A DNA stretch of 64,000 bases from PFJX01 sp031426815 (GTDB lineage: Bacteria; Pseudomonadota; Gammaproteobacteria; Burkholderiales; Thiobacillaceae), in assembly GCA_031426815.1 (NCBI GenBank), contig JASJPG010000014.1, forward strand, positions 1-64,000, given 5' to 3'. The notes below the pieces were generated by a model. That model had not been told where the DNA came from. It did no database searches and saw only the letters and a list, made by a program, of their open reading frames with translations. A program made the translations under genes and the position numbers. This document shows, piece by piece, positions 27,498 through 36,072 of this stretch (within the stretch, counting starts at the first letter, position 1; every line of letters begins with the position of its first letter).

Positions 27498-30290
27498 TTA
27501 CAAACTTGCTGCAAGCTTGCGCGCTGCTTCAGCCTCGGGGAAGCCGCTGCCCGACTTGAGCGAAACGTCCAGTTCCCGCTTGGCTTCAGCCTTGTGGCCC
27601 GTCCTGGCCAGTGCCGCAGCCAAGTGATAGCGCACAACGGCAGACTTGGGCAATTTGCTCGCGGCCTGTTTCAGCAGATCGACCGACCGGGTCGTCTCGC
27701 CCTGAGTCAGCAGTATCCAGCCCAGGGTATCCATGATGGCGGGATCGTTCGGCGCCAGTTTGAACGCCTGTTCCGCGACCGACAGTGCGCGCCCATCCTG
27801 CATCCGTTGATACAGCACTGCCATATTGTTCAGCAGCGTCGCATTGGGTTGCGGCTGGCGCAGGTTTTCATATAGCCGCAGGGCTTCGGCATCGTTGCCG
27901 ACGCTCTGATAATAGTCGGCGGCATAGGCTTGAACGTGCATGTCCTTGGGATGGCGCGACAGTAATTCCACCAGTTTCTGGTCGGCAGATTTCCGATTGC
28001 CGGCGCGAACCAGGGCGCCTTGCATTTTGGCGAAAACCGGCACCTTCTGCTCTCCGCTCCGGCTGATCCCCTGCTCATAAGCCTTTGCAGCCTGAGCGTA
28101 TTGTTTCTGCTTGACCAGGATGTCGCCTTCCCGCACGAAACCCGCGGGAACCTTGGGATTCTTGGCCTGAAAGGCAAGGACGCGTTGCAGGGCGCCGCCC
28201 AGATTCTGGTCGGCTACATCAAGTGCGAGCAAGGCATCCAGCGCCGCCTCATGAGCAGGATTGAGTGCAAGCGCCTTTTCAAAGGCGGCGCGTCCGTCCT
28301 TTAATCGCTCGGATGCGACCTGCGCCACGCCCAGTCGATACATGGCTTCTGCCGACTTGGGCGCCTTTTCGGCCAGCTTGATATAGCTGAACAGGGCGCT
28401 AGGTTTGTCCCCACTCTGCATCTGGGCGGAAGCCAGCAGGCCGAGGGCTTCCGCGCTGTCCGGATTGGCGCTGACCGCTTCACGCGCGAAAGTCAGCGCC
28501 CGATCCAGCGCGTGCTTGGCCAAGTGATATCGCACCAGTCCGGCCCGCGGCGGAATCGCCTTCTGATCAGCCTTGGCAGCCCGTTCCATCCAGTCCAGCG
28601 CTTCCTTTTCCGCCTTGTTGGAAATGGCCAACTCGGCCAAGGCCATCATGGCCTGGGTATTCTTTGCATCCACCTTCAGAATCGATTCGAAGCGCTGGCG
28701 TGCCACATCCGGCCGGTTCTCGGCCATGTCCATGCGCGCCAGATTTGCCGCTGCAGGGAAGTAGTCGGGACGCAAGGCGATGGACCGTTCAAACGCCCGT
28801 CTTGCACCGGCGCGATCATTTTTCCCCAACAAGGCAATACCTCTCAGCTTGCCGATAAGGGGATTGTCAGGCGACTTCTTTTCCACAGCGGCGATGGCCT
28901 GCAAGGCTTTGTCGAACTCATTACGTACCATGTACAGCGAAATCAGAGAGAAATCCGCCGAGCCTACTTTGTTGTTCTGACTGGTCACTTGTTCCAGTTG
29001 ATGCAAGGCCAGGTCGGTACGGCCTTGTTCGTAGTAACCGCGCGCCAGGTCTTGCTTGATCTTCTGATTCTCCGGTTGCAGGACTGCCGCGCGATCCAGT
29101 GAGGCCATGGCCTTGTCGTACTGTTTGGTCTGCAGGTACGCCTCGCCCAACATCGAGAGCAATTCGACTTCCTGCGGATTGGCCTGGGACAACGGTTGCA
29201 AGAGTTCCAGCGCGACCTTGGCATTGCCGCGACGCAACTCGTTGGCGGCGACGAGCTTGGTCGCATAAGGATGTCCCGGCGCCCGGCCGAGAACCTTTTG
29301 CGCACTGCTCAGACTTTTTTCGTAATTGCCAAGGCCAAAGCTCACCACCGAATCCAGCATGAGGGCGGGCAAATGGTTCGGCAGGACACGAAGAACCTGT
29401 TGCAGGACCTCGTTGGAAGTCTTCAAGTCGCCCTTGAGCATGGACAACTTGGCACGCGCGTATTTGACCAGAAGCGAGTTGGCGCCGATTTTCTCGGCGG
29501 CTAGCAGGGATTTTTCCGCGGCAGCCAGGTCATTGTTCTGCAACTTGAGTTCCACAATGCCAAGGTGGGCGAGAACTTCGTTCGGCTTGGCGGCGATGAT
29601 CTGCTCGTAGGTCTTCAGCGTTTCCAGCGTCTTGCGCTCGGCAAGTTGCAGTTGTGCTTGCACGTAGAGCGCGGGGACGAACTTCGGATCTCGCTGCAAA
29701 GCCACGTCCAGCAAGGACGCTGCCTGGGTCGGCTGATTCCTGAACAATGCGAGTCGCGCCTTGGCCAATTGCATGTCGTTGGAGAACGCATTGGCGTCGA
29801 TCAGAGCCAATGTTTTTTCGCCCTGTGCAATTGCCGCCTCCGCCTCGGCAGGCTTGTTCAGGGCCATCAGCGCGCTGGCTTTCTCGGCCTGGAGCGAAGC
29901 CAGGGCATCGCCAGTGAGTCCGGCCGGAGGAATCGCCAGGTCGACCGCTTCCTGGTATTTGCCCATCGCGACCAGCGTCCTTGCCAGCAAAGGCAGCACC
30001 CGATCCGCCTGCATTCCCAACTCCAGGGCCTTGCGGAGTTCCTTTTCGCTGTTCTCCCACTGGCCGACCGAGTGGAACGTCTGTCCCAGCAAGAGGCGCG
30101 CCTCGGCATTGTCGGACGCAATCTGCAATGCACTTTTCAGTTCGATGATGGCGGTTTTGAAGTCGGATTTCTGAATGGCCTGCTTGGCTTCCTGAATATG
30201 GCTTTCCGGGTTTTTGTCCCAACACCCAGTTAGCGGCAAGGTGAACGCGAGGGCGAGTACAGCAGTGCGCAGGCGGGCGGTGCTAGTCAT
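27498..30290 (-). CDS. prsT: PrsT-type TPR lipoprotein of the PEP-CTERM/EPS system
   Basis: 930 residues from ATG 30290, which has SD AAGGTGA; an in-frame TTG 15 nt upstream has none. The N-terminus is a lipoprotein signal, LALAFTLPLTGC, with the lipidated Cys at residue 23. The rest is nearly continuous TPR helical repeats (for example AEARLLLGQTFHSVGQWENSEKELRKAL and DTLGWILLTQGETTRSVDLLKQA), ending without a membrane segment. Length and layout match the PEP-CTERM-system TPR lipoprotein family, thought to scaffold exopolysaccharide/exosortase machinery in the envelope. It lies downstream of the VpsR-like regulator gene, same strand, with a 78-bp gap. Confidence 0.88.
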   Translation of the reverse strand: MTSTARLRTAVLALAFTLPLTGCWDKNPESHIQEAKQAIQKSDFKTAIIELKSALQIASDNAEARLLLGQTFHSVGQWENSEKELRKALELGMQADRVLPLLARTLVAMGKYQEAVDLAIPPAGLTGDALASLQAEKASALMALNKPAEAEAAIAQGEKTLALIDANAFSNDMQLAKARLALFRNQPTQAASLLDVALQRDPKFVPALYVQAQLQLAERKTLETLKTYEQIIAAKPNEVLAHLGIVELKLQNNDLAAAEKSLLAAEKIGANSLLVKYARAKLSMLKGDLKTSNEVLQQVLRVLPNHLPALMLDSVVSFGLGNYEKSLSSAQKVLGRAPGHPYATKLVAANELRRGNAKVALELLQPLSQANPQEVELLSMLGEAYLQTKQYDKAMASLDRAAVLQPENQKIKQDLARGYYEQGRTDLALHQLEQVTSQNNKVGSADFSLISLYMVRNEFDKALQAIAAVEKKSPDNPLIGKLRGIALLGKNDRAGARRAFERSIALRPDYFPAAANLARMDMAENRPDVARQRFESILKVDAKNTQAMMALAELAISNKAEKEALDWMERAAKADQKAIPPRAGLVRYHLAKHALDRALTFAREAVSANPDSAEALGLLASAQMQSGDKPSALFSYIKLAEKAPKSAEAMYRLGVAQVASERLKDGRAAFEKALALNPAHEAALDALLALDVADQNLGGALQRVLAFQAKNPKVPAGFVREGDILVKQKQYAQAAKAYEQGISRSGEQKVPVFAKMQGALVRAGNRKSADQKLVELLSRHPKDMHVQAYAADYYQSVGNDAEALRLYENLRQPQPNATLLNNMAVLYQRMQDGRALSVAEQAFKLAPNDPAIMDTLGWILLTQGETTRSVDLLKQAASKLPKSAVVRYHLAAALARTGHKAEAKRELDVSLKSGSGFPEAEAARKLAASL

Positions 30291-30368
30291 GGAATCACCT
30301 TTCAAGAGGGGGCGAAAAATTCGCGAAGTGTCGGGAGCAATCGGGCTTGAGTTCCGGGCAGCGGACGC

Positions 30369-31715
30369 TTACCGGCCATCTGGAGAAATGCCGTACTTCT
30401 GCATCAGCCGGTACAGCTTGGGACGCGATACGTCGAGCATCCGCGATGCCACGGAAATGTTGTAGCGGGCGGTTTGCAGGCTTTGCAAAATAACCTTGCG
30501 TTCAACTTCCTCGCGCACGGCATCCATCGACTTACCCCCCCGCTCCTCCTGGTCCAGGCCGAGGTCGGCGGGGGTGATATATCTGCGGTCGCACATGACC
30601 ACGGCGCGACGAACCCGGTTGATCAGTTCGCGCACATTCCCGGGCCAGTGATAGGTCCGCAGCAGACGCAACGCCAACTGGCTGAAGCCGATGACCTTCT
30701 TGTTCTGTTCGCGGGCAAACCGGTCGAGCAAGGCGCGCGCGATGAGTTCCGCATCGCTGTCCCGCTCCCGCAATGGCGGCAAATGCAGGTTGAGAACATT
30801 GAGGCGGTAGTAAAGATCCTGGCGAAAACGGCCCTCGGCGACGGCCTTTTCGAGCGCCACGTTGGTTGCCGCGATGATGCGCACATCGACGCGGACATCC
30901 TCCCGCCCACCGACGCGCTGGATGACCTTTTCCTGTAGCGCGCGCAGCAGGTTGACCTGCATGTCGAGCGGCAACTCGGCGATCTCGTCGAGAAACAGCG
31001 TGCCGCGATTGGCCCGTTCGAAGCGGCCGATGTGGCGGTCGTGCGCACCAGTGAAGGCCCCCTTCTCATGGCCGAACAACTCGGACTGGATGAGGCCGGC
31101 CGGAATCGCGCCGCAATTGACGACGACGAAGGGTCCAACCGCGAGTTCGGAATTCTCGTGGATGGCCTTCGCCGAGAGTTCCTTGCCGGTGCCGCTCTCG
31201 CCAGTGATGAGCACGGGAGCATCCGTCGCCGCCATCTTTCGAATGTCGCGAAACAGCCGCAGCATCGCCGGGCTTTCCGCCAGCATCGGATTGTCCGAGG
31301 CCTCTGCCGTGGGCTCGACCTTGCTATCCAGTACTGCCATGCCCAAGGCATGCCCCAGCGTGAATGACAAGCGCTGCGGGCTGATCGGCAGCGTGTGATA
31401 GTCGTAAAAATTATGTCGAATGAGTTGCCTTACCTCATCCAGCTTGCTGATTTCCGGATCAAGCACGGCGATCCATTCCAGCTTGTCCAACTTGCGCAGA
31501 TGCAGTGCCTGCACCAATTCGTTGGCCAGGCCGATGGACTCGCCATCGAATTGCACCACCCCCACACCGACTCCATCCTGTCCCATCCGGGCGATGGCCT
31601 GCTCGACTGTGTGGGTGGTCTCGATATGCCAGTCGCTGAAAGCGTCGTGCGGCTGAAAAACATCGGGGTATGGCCCGGGTTTGAGGTAGATCAGTCGCTT
31701 ATCCAGGCAATACAT
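30369..31715 (-). CDS. VpsR/BerB-like sigma-54 enhancer-binding regulator
   Basis: 448 residues from ATG 31715, with SD GGAG five bases upstream; the in-frame GTG 31721 overlaps that SD. The N-terminal ~130 residues are a degenerate receiver lacking the acidic pair and phospho-Asp. They end in LGHALGMAVLDSKVEP, closely resembling Vibrio VpsR. A full AAA+ domain follows: Walker A GESGTGKE (172-179), GAFTGA sigma-54 contact loop (219-224), Walker B region GTLFLDEIAELP, and RYHWPGNVREL-like TYHWPGNVREL. The Fis-type HTH is ISVASRMLDVSRPKLYRLMQKY. VpsR and BerB bind c-di-GMP and switch on exopolysaccharide genes. Unlike my recollection of VpsR, this protein keeps GAFTGA, so it should be a genuine sigma-54 activator. 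A likely target is the promoter at 26204. Confidence 0.85.
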   Translation of the reverse strand: MYCLDKRLIYLKPGPYPDVFQPHDAFSDWHIETTHTVEQAIARMGQDGVGVGVVQFDGESIGLANELVQALHLRKLDKLEWIAVLDPEISKLDEVRQLIRHNFYDYHTLPISPQRLSFTLGHALGMAVLDSKVEPTAEASDNPMLAESPAMLRLFRDIRKMAATDAPVLITGESGTGKELSAKAIHENSELAVGPFVVVNCGAIPAGLIQSELFGHEKGAFTGAHDRHIGRFERANRGTLFLDEIAELPLDMQVNLLRALQEKVIQRVGGREDVRVDVRIIAATNVALEKAVAEGRFRQDLYYRLNVLNLHLPPLRERDSDAELIARALLDRFAREQNKKVIGFSQLALRLLRTYHWPGNVRELINRVRRAVVMCDRRYITPADLGLDQEERGGKSMDAVREEVERKVILQSLQTARYNISVASRMLDVSRPKLYRLMQKYGISPDGR

Positions 31716-31993
31716 ACTCACTCCGGTGTTGTCGATTATTTACGTTGGACGCTACTGCCGGAACCGTATGGCCGATCACCTTAAGCGCCAATCGAGAGTT
31801 GATTTAGCCGACTAAAGGAAACCGAAATGGAAACTGAAATTGAATCTGAAATGGCATGCCTCACACCCTGCTTGGTGGACGAAGAGGGTGTGCTGTTATG
31901 CGGGTTCCAGCGGGCTTGCCGGCGCGGCGGGGCGGTTCGAGCCACTTGCTCCGGCCGCATGCGCTACCGGAATTCTGTGGCCTGAAAGCGGTA
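31716..31993. other. Intergenic region upstream of the VpsR-like gene
   Basis: 278 bp, presumably carrying the promoter of the VpsR-like gene. It includes a short degenerate direct repeat (GAAACTGAAATTGAATCTGAAATGG near 31830, split by single changes). No convincing gene: the open frames over 31856-32139 overlap the kinase gene and show no SD or family resemblance. Confidence 0.4.
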
Positions 31994-33403
31994 TTACCCT
32001 GTAGGGAAACGGAGCTGGAAACTGGTGCGGCCGGCTGCGGAACGCACCTGCACGCTGCCGCCGTGCGCCGCGACGATGGATTTGACGATGGCCAGGCCGA
32101 GTCCAGCGCCCTCCTCGCCGCCGCGTTGGCGTGACGCATCGACGCGATAGAAACGGTCGAACAAGCGCGGCAGGTGTTCGGGCGGGATCTCGGCGCCGGG
32201 ATTTTCGACGACGGCGCGGATTTCGCCGGAGTCTGTGCTCAGCCGCACCCAGACCGTATTTCCCGTCGCGGTATGGCGGATGGCATTGGCGAGCAGGTTG
32301 CTCAACGCCCGCCGCAACATCAGACGGTCGCCCGCCAGTGGCGGCGCCTTCCCTTCCAAGGACAGCGTGACGCCGCGCTCTTCCGCCCAGGCATCGAAGT
32401 AATCGAACAGCGCGCGCACTTCGACAATCAGATCGATCTCGTCGCGACCGGGCTTCAGCAAACCGTTATCGGCCTGGGCCAGGAACAGCATGTCGCCGAT
32501 CATCTGCGCCATGCGTTCGAATTCCTCCAGGTTGGAATAGAGGATCTCGCGGAATTGCTCGCGCTTGCCCTCGTCATCGCCCGCACCAGCCAGCGCAACC
32601 TGGGTCTGCGTCATCAGATTGCTGACCGGCGTGCGCAATTCGTGCGCGATGTCGGAAGAGAACTCGGACAGCCGTCGGAAGCTGTCTTCCAGACGCGCCA
32701 GCATGGCATTGAACGCCGCCGCCAGCGCTTCGATCTCGGCCGGCACATGCGCCGCCGGCAGGCGCTCGTCGAGGCGGCTGGCTTCGATGCGCGCCGCCAG
32801 CGCCGCCACCCGGCGCAACGGCCGCAAGCCGGCGCGGGTGGCGGCCCAGCCCAGAGCGGCGCTGAGCAGCGCCGCGAGGGCGGAGACGACAGCCAGCGTA
32901 CGGCGAAAGTCGCGCATGAAAACTTCATGATGGCTGACGTCCTGCACGATGGCGACGCTGAATGGCGGCGCGAACTCGCTTGTCGCCTGGGCAAACAACC
33001 CGCGATAGTCAAGTTCGCGTCCAGCCTCGCTCGCGCTCCATTCCAGCCAACGTTCGTCGTCGGTCCCATTCAGCCGAATGGAAGGAAGGCGAGCCGAACC
33101 CGAGCTGAACCAGACCGAGCCATCGCCGGCAAATACCGTCACCTGCAAATGGTGATGCCCGACCAGCGCCAATTCGAGTTGTTGCGGCACCGCGTCCAGC
33201 GCAGCGCCTGTCGGCGCGCGCGCCAGCAGATTGCGCACCAGGCTGAGCTTGCCCTCGATCTCGTGCCGATCCATTTCGATGAAATGGTTCTGCACCGCCC
33301 GCTCCACCACCCAGCCCAGACCGAGCAATACGAACACCGCGCTGGCAGCGAACAGCAGCGAGAGGCGCGCAGTGAGGGAGAGGGATTTCACGTTAACGGG
33401 CAT
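31994..33403 (-). CDS. Heavy-metal sensor histidine kinase (CusS/CzcS type)
   Basis: 469 residues. A membrane segment at ~13-33 is followed by a periplasmic sensor domain containing a small His cluster (LVGHHHLQV), a second membrane segment near 168-190, HAMP, then HisKA with SDIAHELRTPVSN and an HATPase with N-box NLLANAIRHT and GLGLAIVKSIV. Architecture and length match the heavy-metal sensor kinases that control copper/silver or cobalt/zinc/cadmium efflux. Its gene follows the response regulator on the same strand across a gap holding an inverted repeat element, and faces away from the efflux operon it probably controls. The metal cannot be deduced. Confidence 0.9.
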   Translation of the reverse strand: MPVNVKSLSLTARLSLLFAASAVFVLLGLGWVVERAVQNHFIEMDRHEIEGKLSLVRNLLARAPTGAALDAVPQQLELALVGHHHLQVTVFAGDGSVWFSSGSARLPSIRLNGTDDERWLEWSASEAGRELDYRGLFAQATSEFAPPFSVAIVQDVSHHEVFMRDFRRTLAVVSALAALLSAALGWAATRAGLRPLRRVAALAARIEASRLDERLPAAHVPAEIEALAAAFNAMLARLEDSFRRLSEFSSDIAHELRTPVSNLMTQTQVALAGAGDDEGKREQFREILYSNLEEFERMAQMIGDMLFLAQADNGLLKPGRDEIDLIVEVRALFDYFDAWAEERGVTLSLEGKAPPLAGDRLMLRRALSNLLANAIRHTATGNTVWVRLSTDSGEIRAVVENPGAEIPPEHLPRLFDRFYRVDASRQRGGEEGAGLGLAIVKSIVAAHGGSVQVRSAAGRTSFQLRFPTG

Positions 33404-33440
33404 GGATCAACGCCGCCCCGGATGAAGGGATCCGGGCTTT

Positions 33441-33499
33441 GTAGGTGCGAATTTATTCGCACAAACGTGCGCTGGCGTGCGATTAAATTCGCACCTACA
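33441..33499. repeat. Inverted pair of the GTAGGTGCGAATTTATTCGCAC repeat
   Basis: A forward copy (33441-33464) and a reverse copy (33478-33499) face each other between the response regulator and sensor kinase genes. If transcribed, they would form a hairpin between the two cistrons. Confidence 0.85.
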
Positions 33500-33504
33500 G
33501 ACTC

Positions 33505-34203
33505 TCATGGCGACAGCGGCCCTTCCAGCCGATACCCCATGCCGCGCACGGTCTGGATCAGCTTGCTCTCGAAGCCGTCGTCGACCTTGGCGCGCAACCG
33601 CCGCACGGCGACCTCGACGACGTTGGTGTCGCTGTCGAAATTCATGTCCCACACTTGCGATGCAATCAGCGCACGCGGCAACACTTCGCCCTGGCGGCGC
33701 AGCAGCAATTCGAGTAACGCGAATTCCTTCGCGGTCAGGTCGATGCGCTGGCCGGCACGGATGGCACGACGACGCAACAGATCGAGTTCGAGATCGGCGA
33801 CTTTCAGCACGGCCGGTTCGATGCTCGATTTGCCCCGGCGCAGCAGCGTGCGCACGCGGGCGAGCAACTCGACGAAGGCGAACGGCTTGACCAGGTAATC
33901 GTCGGCGCCCAGTTCCAGCCCCTTGACCCGATCGTCGACCTGATCGCGCGCGGTCAGGAACAACACCGGCATGCTCTTGCCGGCGCGGCGAATGCCCTCC
34001 AGCACCTGCCAGCCGTCCAGACCCGGCAACATCACATCGAGGACGACCAGGTCGTAGTCGCCGGCCCCCGCCTCGCCGCCACATGCCAGATGCAAACCGT
34101 CCCAGCCATCGCGCGCCAGGTCCGCGACCAGGCCGGCCTCGCTCAGGCCCTGCTTGAGATAGTCGCCCGTCTTGGGCTCGTCTTCGACAATCAGAATTTT
34201 CAT
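33505..34203 (-). CDS. Heavy-metal response regulator (CusR/CopR type, OmpR family)
   Basis: 232 residues. The receiver domain is intact (MKILIVEDEPKTGDYL, phospho-Asp in YDLVVLDVMLPGLDGW, FLTARD, Lys in DDYLVKPF), and a winged helix follows (LDLLRRRAIRAGQRIDLTAKEFALLELLLR; TNVVEVAVRRLRAKVD; RGMGYRLEGP). The wording is that of the heavy-metal response regulator family. It lies first in a two-gene operon with the sensor kinase and is divergent from the RND efflux operon across a 97-bp region holding its probable binding site. Confidence 0.93.
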   Translation of the reverse strand: MKILIVEDEPKTGDYLKQGLSEAGLVADLARDGWDGLHLACGGEAGAGDYDLVVLDVMLPGLDGWQVLEGIRRAGKSMPVLFLTARDQVDDRVKGLELGADDYLVKPFAFVELLARVRTLLRRGKSSIEPAVLKVADLELDLLRRRAIRAGQRIDLTAKEFALLELLLRRQGEVLPRALIASQVWDMNFDSDTNVVEVAVRRLRAKVDDGFESKLIQTVRGMGYRLEGPLSP

Positions 34204-34247
34204 CAGCGAACCCGGAAAAACCCGTCAGATTGTGGCCTGCGCCCTAA

Positions 34248-34263
34248 ATTACAGATTTGTAAT
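34248..34263. promoter_or_regulatory. CusR/CopR-type operator palindrome
   Basis: ATTACA-GATT-TGTAAT is a perfect 6+6 inverted repeat midway between the divergent regulator and efflux genes, resembling the palindromes bound by heavy-metal OmpR-family regulators. It is well placed to control both directions. Confidence 0.75.
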
Positions 34264-34309
34264 CTTGCAGTCAGGCTGAGGTCGGCCTGCGGCCAGCAGG
34301 ATGGCAGGC

Positions 34310-35521
34310 ATGAAACCTGGTTACAAGAACTTACGCCTGCTTGCCGGTCTGGTTGTTGCGCTGTTTTCGGCGCAGGCCCATGCCGGCCTGCTCGCCGAGG
34401 CGCTGGAACAGGCCTGGCAACTGCACCGCGAAGCCGGGGCGCTCGACGCCCGCGTAGCCGAGGCGAATGCCCGCGCCGAAATTGCCGGCGGCTTGACGCC
34501 CGGTCCCGCCGCGCTTTCGCTCGGCCATCTCAACGACAGCCTGGGCAGCGGCCGCGGCAAGCAGGAATGGGAAATCGAACTGGCCGCGCCACTCTGGCTG
34601 TCCGGGCAGAAGGCCGCACAAGCCGATGAGGCCGCCGGCCTGCTTGACGAAATCGCCGCACGCCGGGCCGCATTGCGCCTGGAACTGGCCGGCGAACTGC
34701 GCACAGCCTGGTGGGCATTGGCCGCGGCGCGGCAGGCGGAATCACTCGCGCAACGCCGTCTGAGCACGGCGCGCAATCTCGAAACCGAAGTCCAGCGCCG
34801 CTATCGGGCCGGCGATCTGGCGCGCGTCGATGCCAATCAGGCGCGCAGTGAAACGCTGGCCGCCCAGACCGAGCGCCTGCAAGCGGATGCCGCCGCGCGG
34901 CACGCCGAACGAACCTGGCGCGCCTTGACCGGAATGGCCGCGCCGGTGCAGCTGGAAGCCGAAACGCCAGTCGAACCCAACCGGCGCAGCGAAGATCATC
35001 CGCAACTGGCCGCCCTGGCCAGTACGCTCCGCTTGGCGAACAGCCGGATCAAGCTGGCGCAAACCCAGCGGCGGGATGCCCCCGAGATCGCCATGCGCGT
35101 GCTGCGCGAACGCGGCGACAGCACTGAAACCTTCGGCAACGCCATCGGGCTCAAGTTGACCATCCCGTTCTCGTCCGGGCCGCGCGTGCGCCGCGACGCT
35201 GCCGCCGCCCGCGCCGAAGCGGCACAGGCAGCGGCCGAACAGATGCAGGCGACACGCCGACTGGCGCTCGACGTGAAGCAGGCCCAGCTCGAACTCACCG
35301 CGGCGGAACAGCAATGGCAGTACGCGCAGGAACGCCGCAGCCTCACCGCCGATACGCAGCAACTGGCCGAAAAGAGCTTCAGCCTGGGCGAATCCGACCT
35401 GACCGCATTGCTGCGCGCCCGCGCCGCCGCGTATGAAGCGGAAGCGCTGTTCAATCGACAGGAAGCAGCGCGCGGGCTGGCGCTGTCGCAACTCAAACAA
35501 GCGCTGGGAGAAATGCCTTGA
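34310..35521 (+). CDS. TolC/CzcC-type outer-membrane efflux protein
   Basis: 403 residues from ATG 34310, which gives a normal signal peptide (MKPGYKNLRLLAGLVVALFSAQAHA); an in-frame ATG at 34301 is the alternative. Two long Ala/Glu/Arg-rich coiled segments typical of outer-membrane factors follow (LRLELAGELRTAWWALAAARQAESLAQ; LALDVKQAQLELTAAEQQWQYAQE), with the FSLGESDLTALLRAR signature of the second repeat. It forms the outer channel of the tripartite RND pump encoded downstream. It overlaps the next gene by 4 nt. Confidence 0.9.
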   Translation: MKPGYKNLRLLAGLVVALFSAQAHAGLLAEALEQAWQLHREAGALDARVAEANARAEIAGGLTPGPAALSLGHLNDSLGSGRGKQEWEIELAAPLWLSGQKAAQADEAAGLLDEIAARRAALRLELAGELRTAWWALAAARQAESLAQRRLSTARNLETEVQRRYRAGDLARVDANQARSETLAAQTERLQADAAARHAERTWRALTGMAAPVQLEAETPVEPNRRSEDHPQLAALASTLRLANSRIKLAQTQRRDAPEIAMRVLRERGDSTETFGNAIGLKLTIPFSSGPRVRRDAAAARAEAAQAAAEQMQATRRLALDVKQAQLELTAAEQQWQYAQERRSLTADTQQLAEKSFSLGESDLTALLRARAAAYEAEALFNRQEAARGLALSQLKQALGEMP

Positions 35522-36072
35522 AGCGAATCCGCACACTGCTCGCTGCCGCCCTGCTCGGTTCTGTCCTGGCCACGGCATTGAGCACCGCCCCCGCCTGGGC
35601 ACACGGCGGCGAAGACCACAGCCATCCGGAAGATGCGGCAAAAGCGGCCACCCCGAGCACCCCGCAAGGACCCCGCGCCAGCGCGCAGAGCGAGGAATTC
35701 GAACTGGTCGCCACCTTGGCGGACAAGCAATTGACCGTCTACCTGGACCACTACGCCAGCAATGCGCCAGTGGCCGATGCCCAGATCGAACTGGAAAGCG
35801 GCGCGGCGAAACACGTCGCCCGGCAGACTCAACCCGGCGTCTATGTGTTGCCCGGCGCGGCCTTCGCCAAGCCCGGCAAATACCCGCTGGTGTTCTCGAT
35901 CCAGACCTCCGCCAGCGCCGATTTGCTGACTGCGACGCTGGCGGTCGCGCAGCCTGCCGCCGAAGCAGCCAAACCCGTCGCCCAAGCGCTGGACCGGCGC
36001 ATCGTCTGGGGCGCTGCCGGCGCACTGTTGCTGGCCGGAATCGGCGTCGTTCTGTTCAGGAGGCGGAAATGA
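35518..36072 (+). CDS. Periplasmic His-rich accessory protein of the metal-efflux operon
   Basis: 184 residues. A signal peptide ends at APAWA, followed directly by a metal-ligand motif, HGGEDHSHPED. A beta-rich domain (FELVATLADKQLTVYLDHYASNAPV...) follows, resembling the extra N-terminal domain of some RND adaptor subunits. A C-terminal membrane anchor (VWGAAGALLLAGIGVVLF) and RRRK finish it. It overlaps both neighbours by 4 nt (ATGA), so translation is probably coupled. It may bind or relay metal in the periplasm; that role is inferred from the His cluster and context. Confidence 0.75.
   Translation: MKRIRTLLAAALLGSVLATALSTAPAWAHGGEDHSHPEDAAKAATPSTPQGPRASAQSEEFELVATLADKQLTVYLDHYASNAPVADAQIELESGAAKHVARQTQPGVYVLPGAAFAKPGKYPLVFSIQTSASADLLTATLAVAQPAAEAAKPVAQALDRRIVWGAAGALLLAGIGVVLFRRRK

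Noticed and set aside
30369..31715. PrsR assignment for the sigma-54 regulator
   Set aside because: PrsR has a normal phospho-accepting receiver; this protein's N-terminus lacks the acidic pair and phospho-Asp and instead follows the VpsR pattern, so VpsR/BerB-like is preferred.
31856..32139. Two 92-codon frames, one on each strand
   Set aside because: Both overlap the 3' end of the sensor kinase gene, lack SDs and show no domain resemblance.
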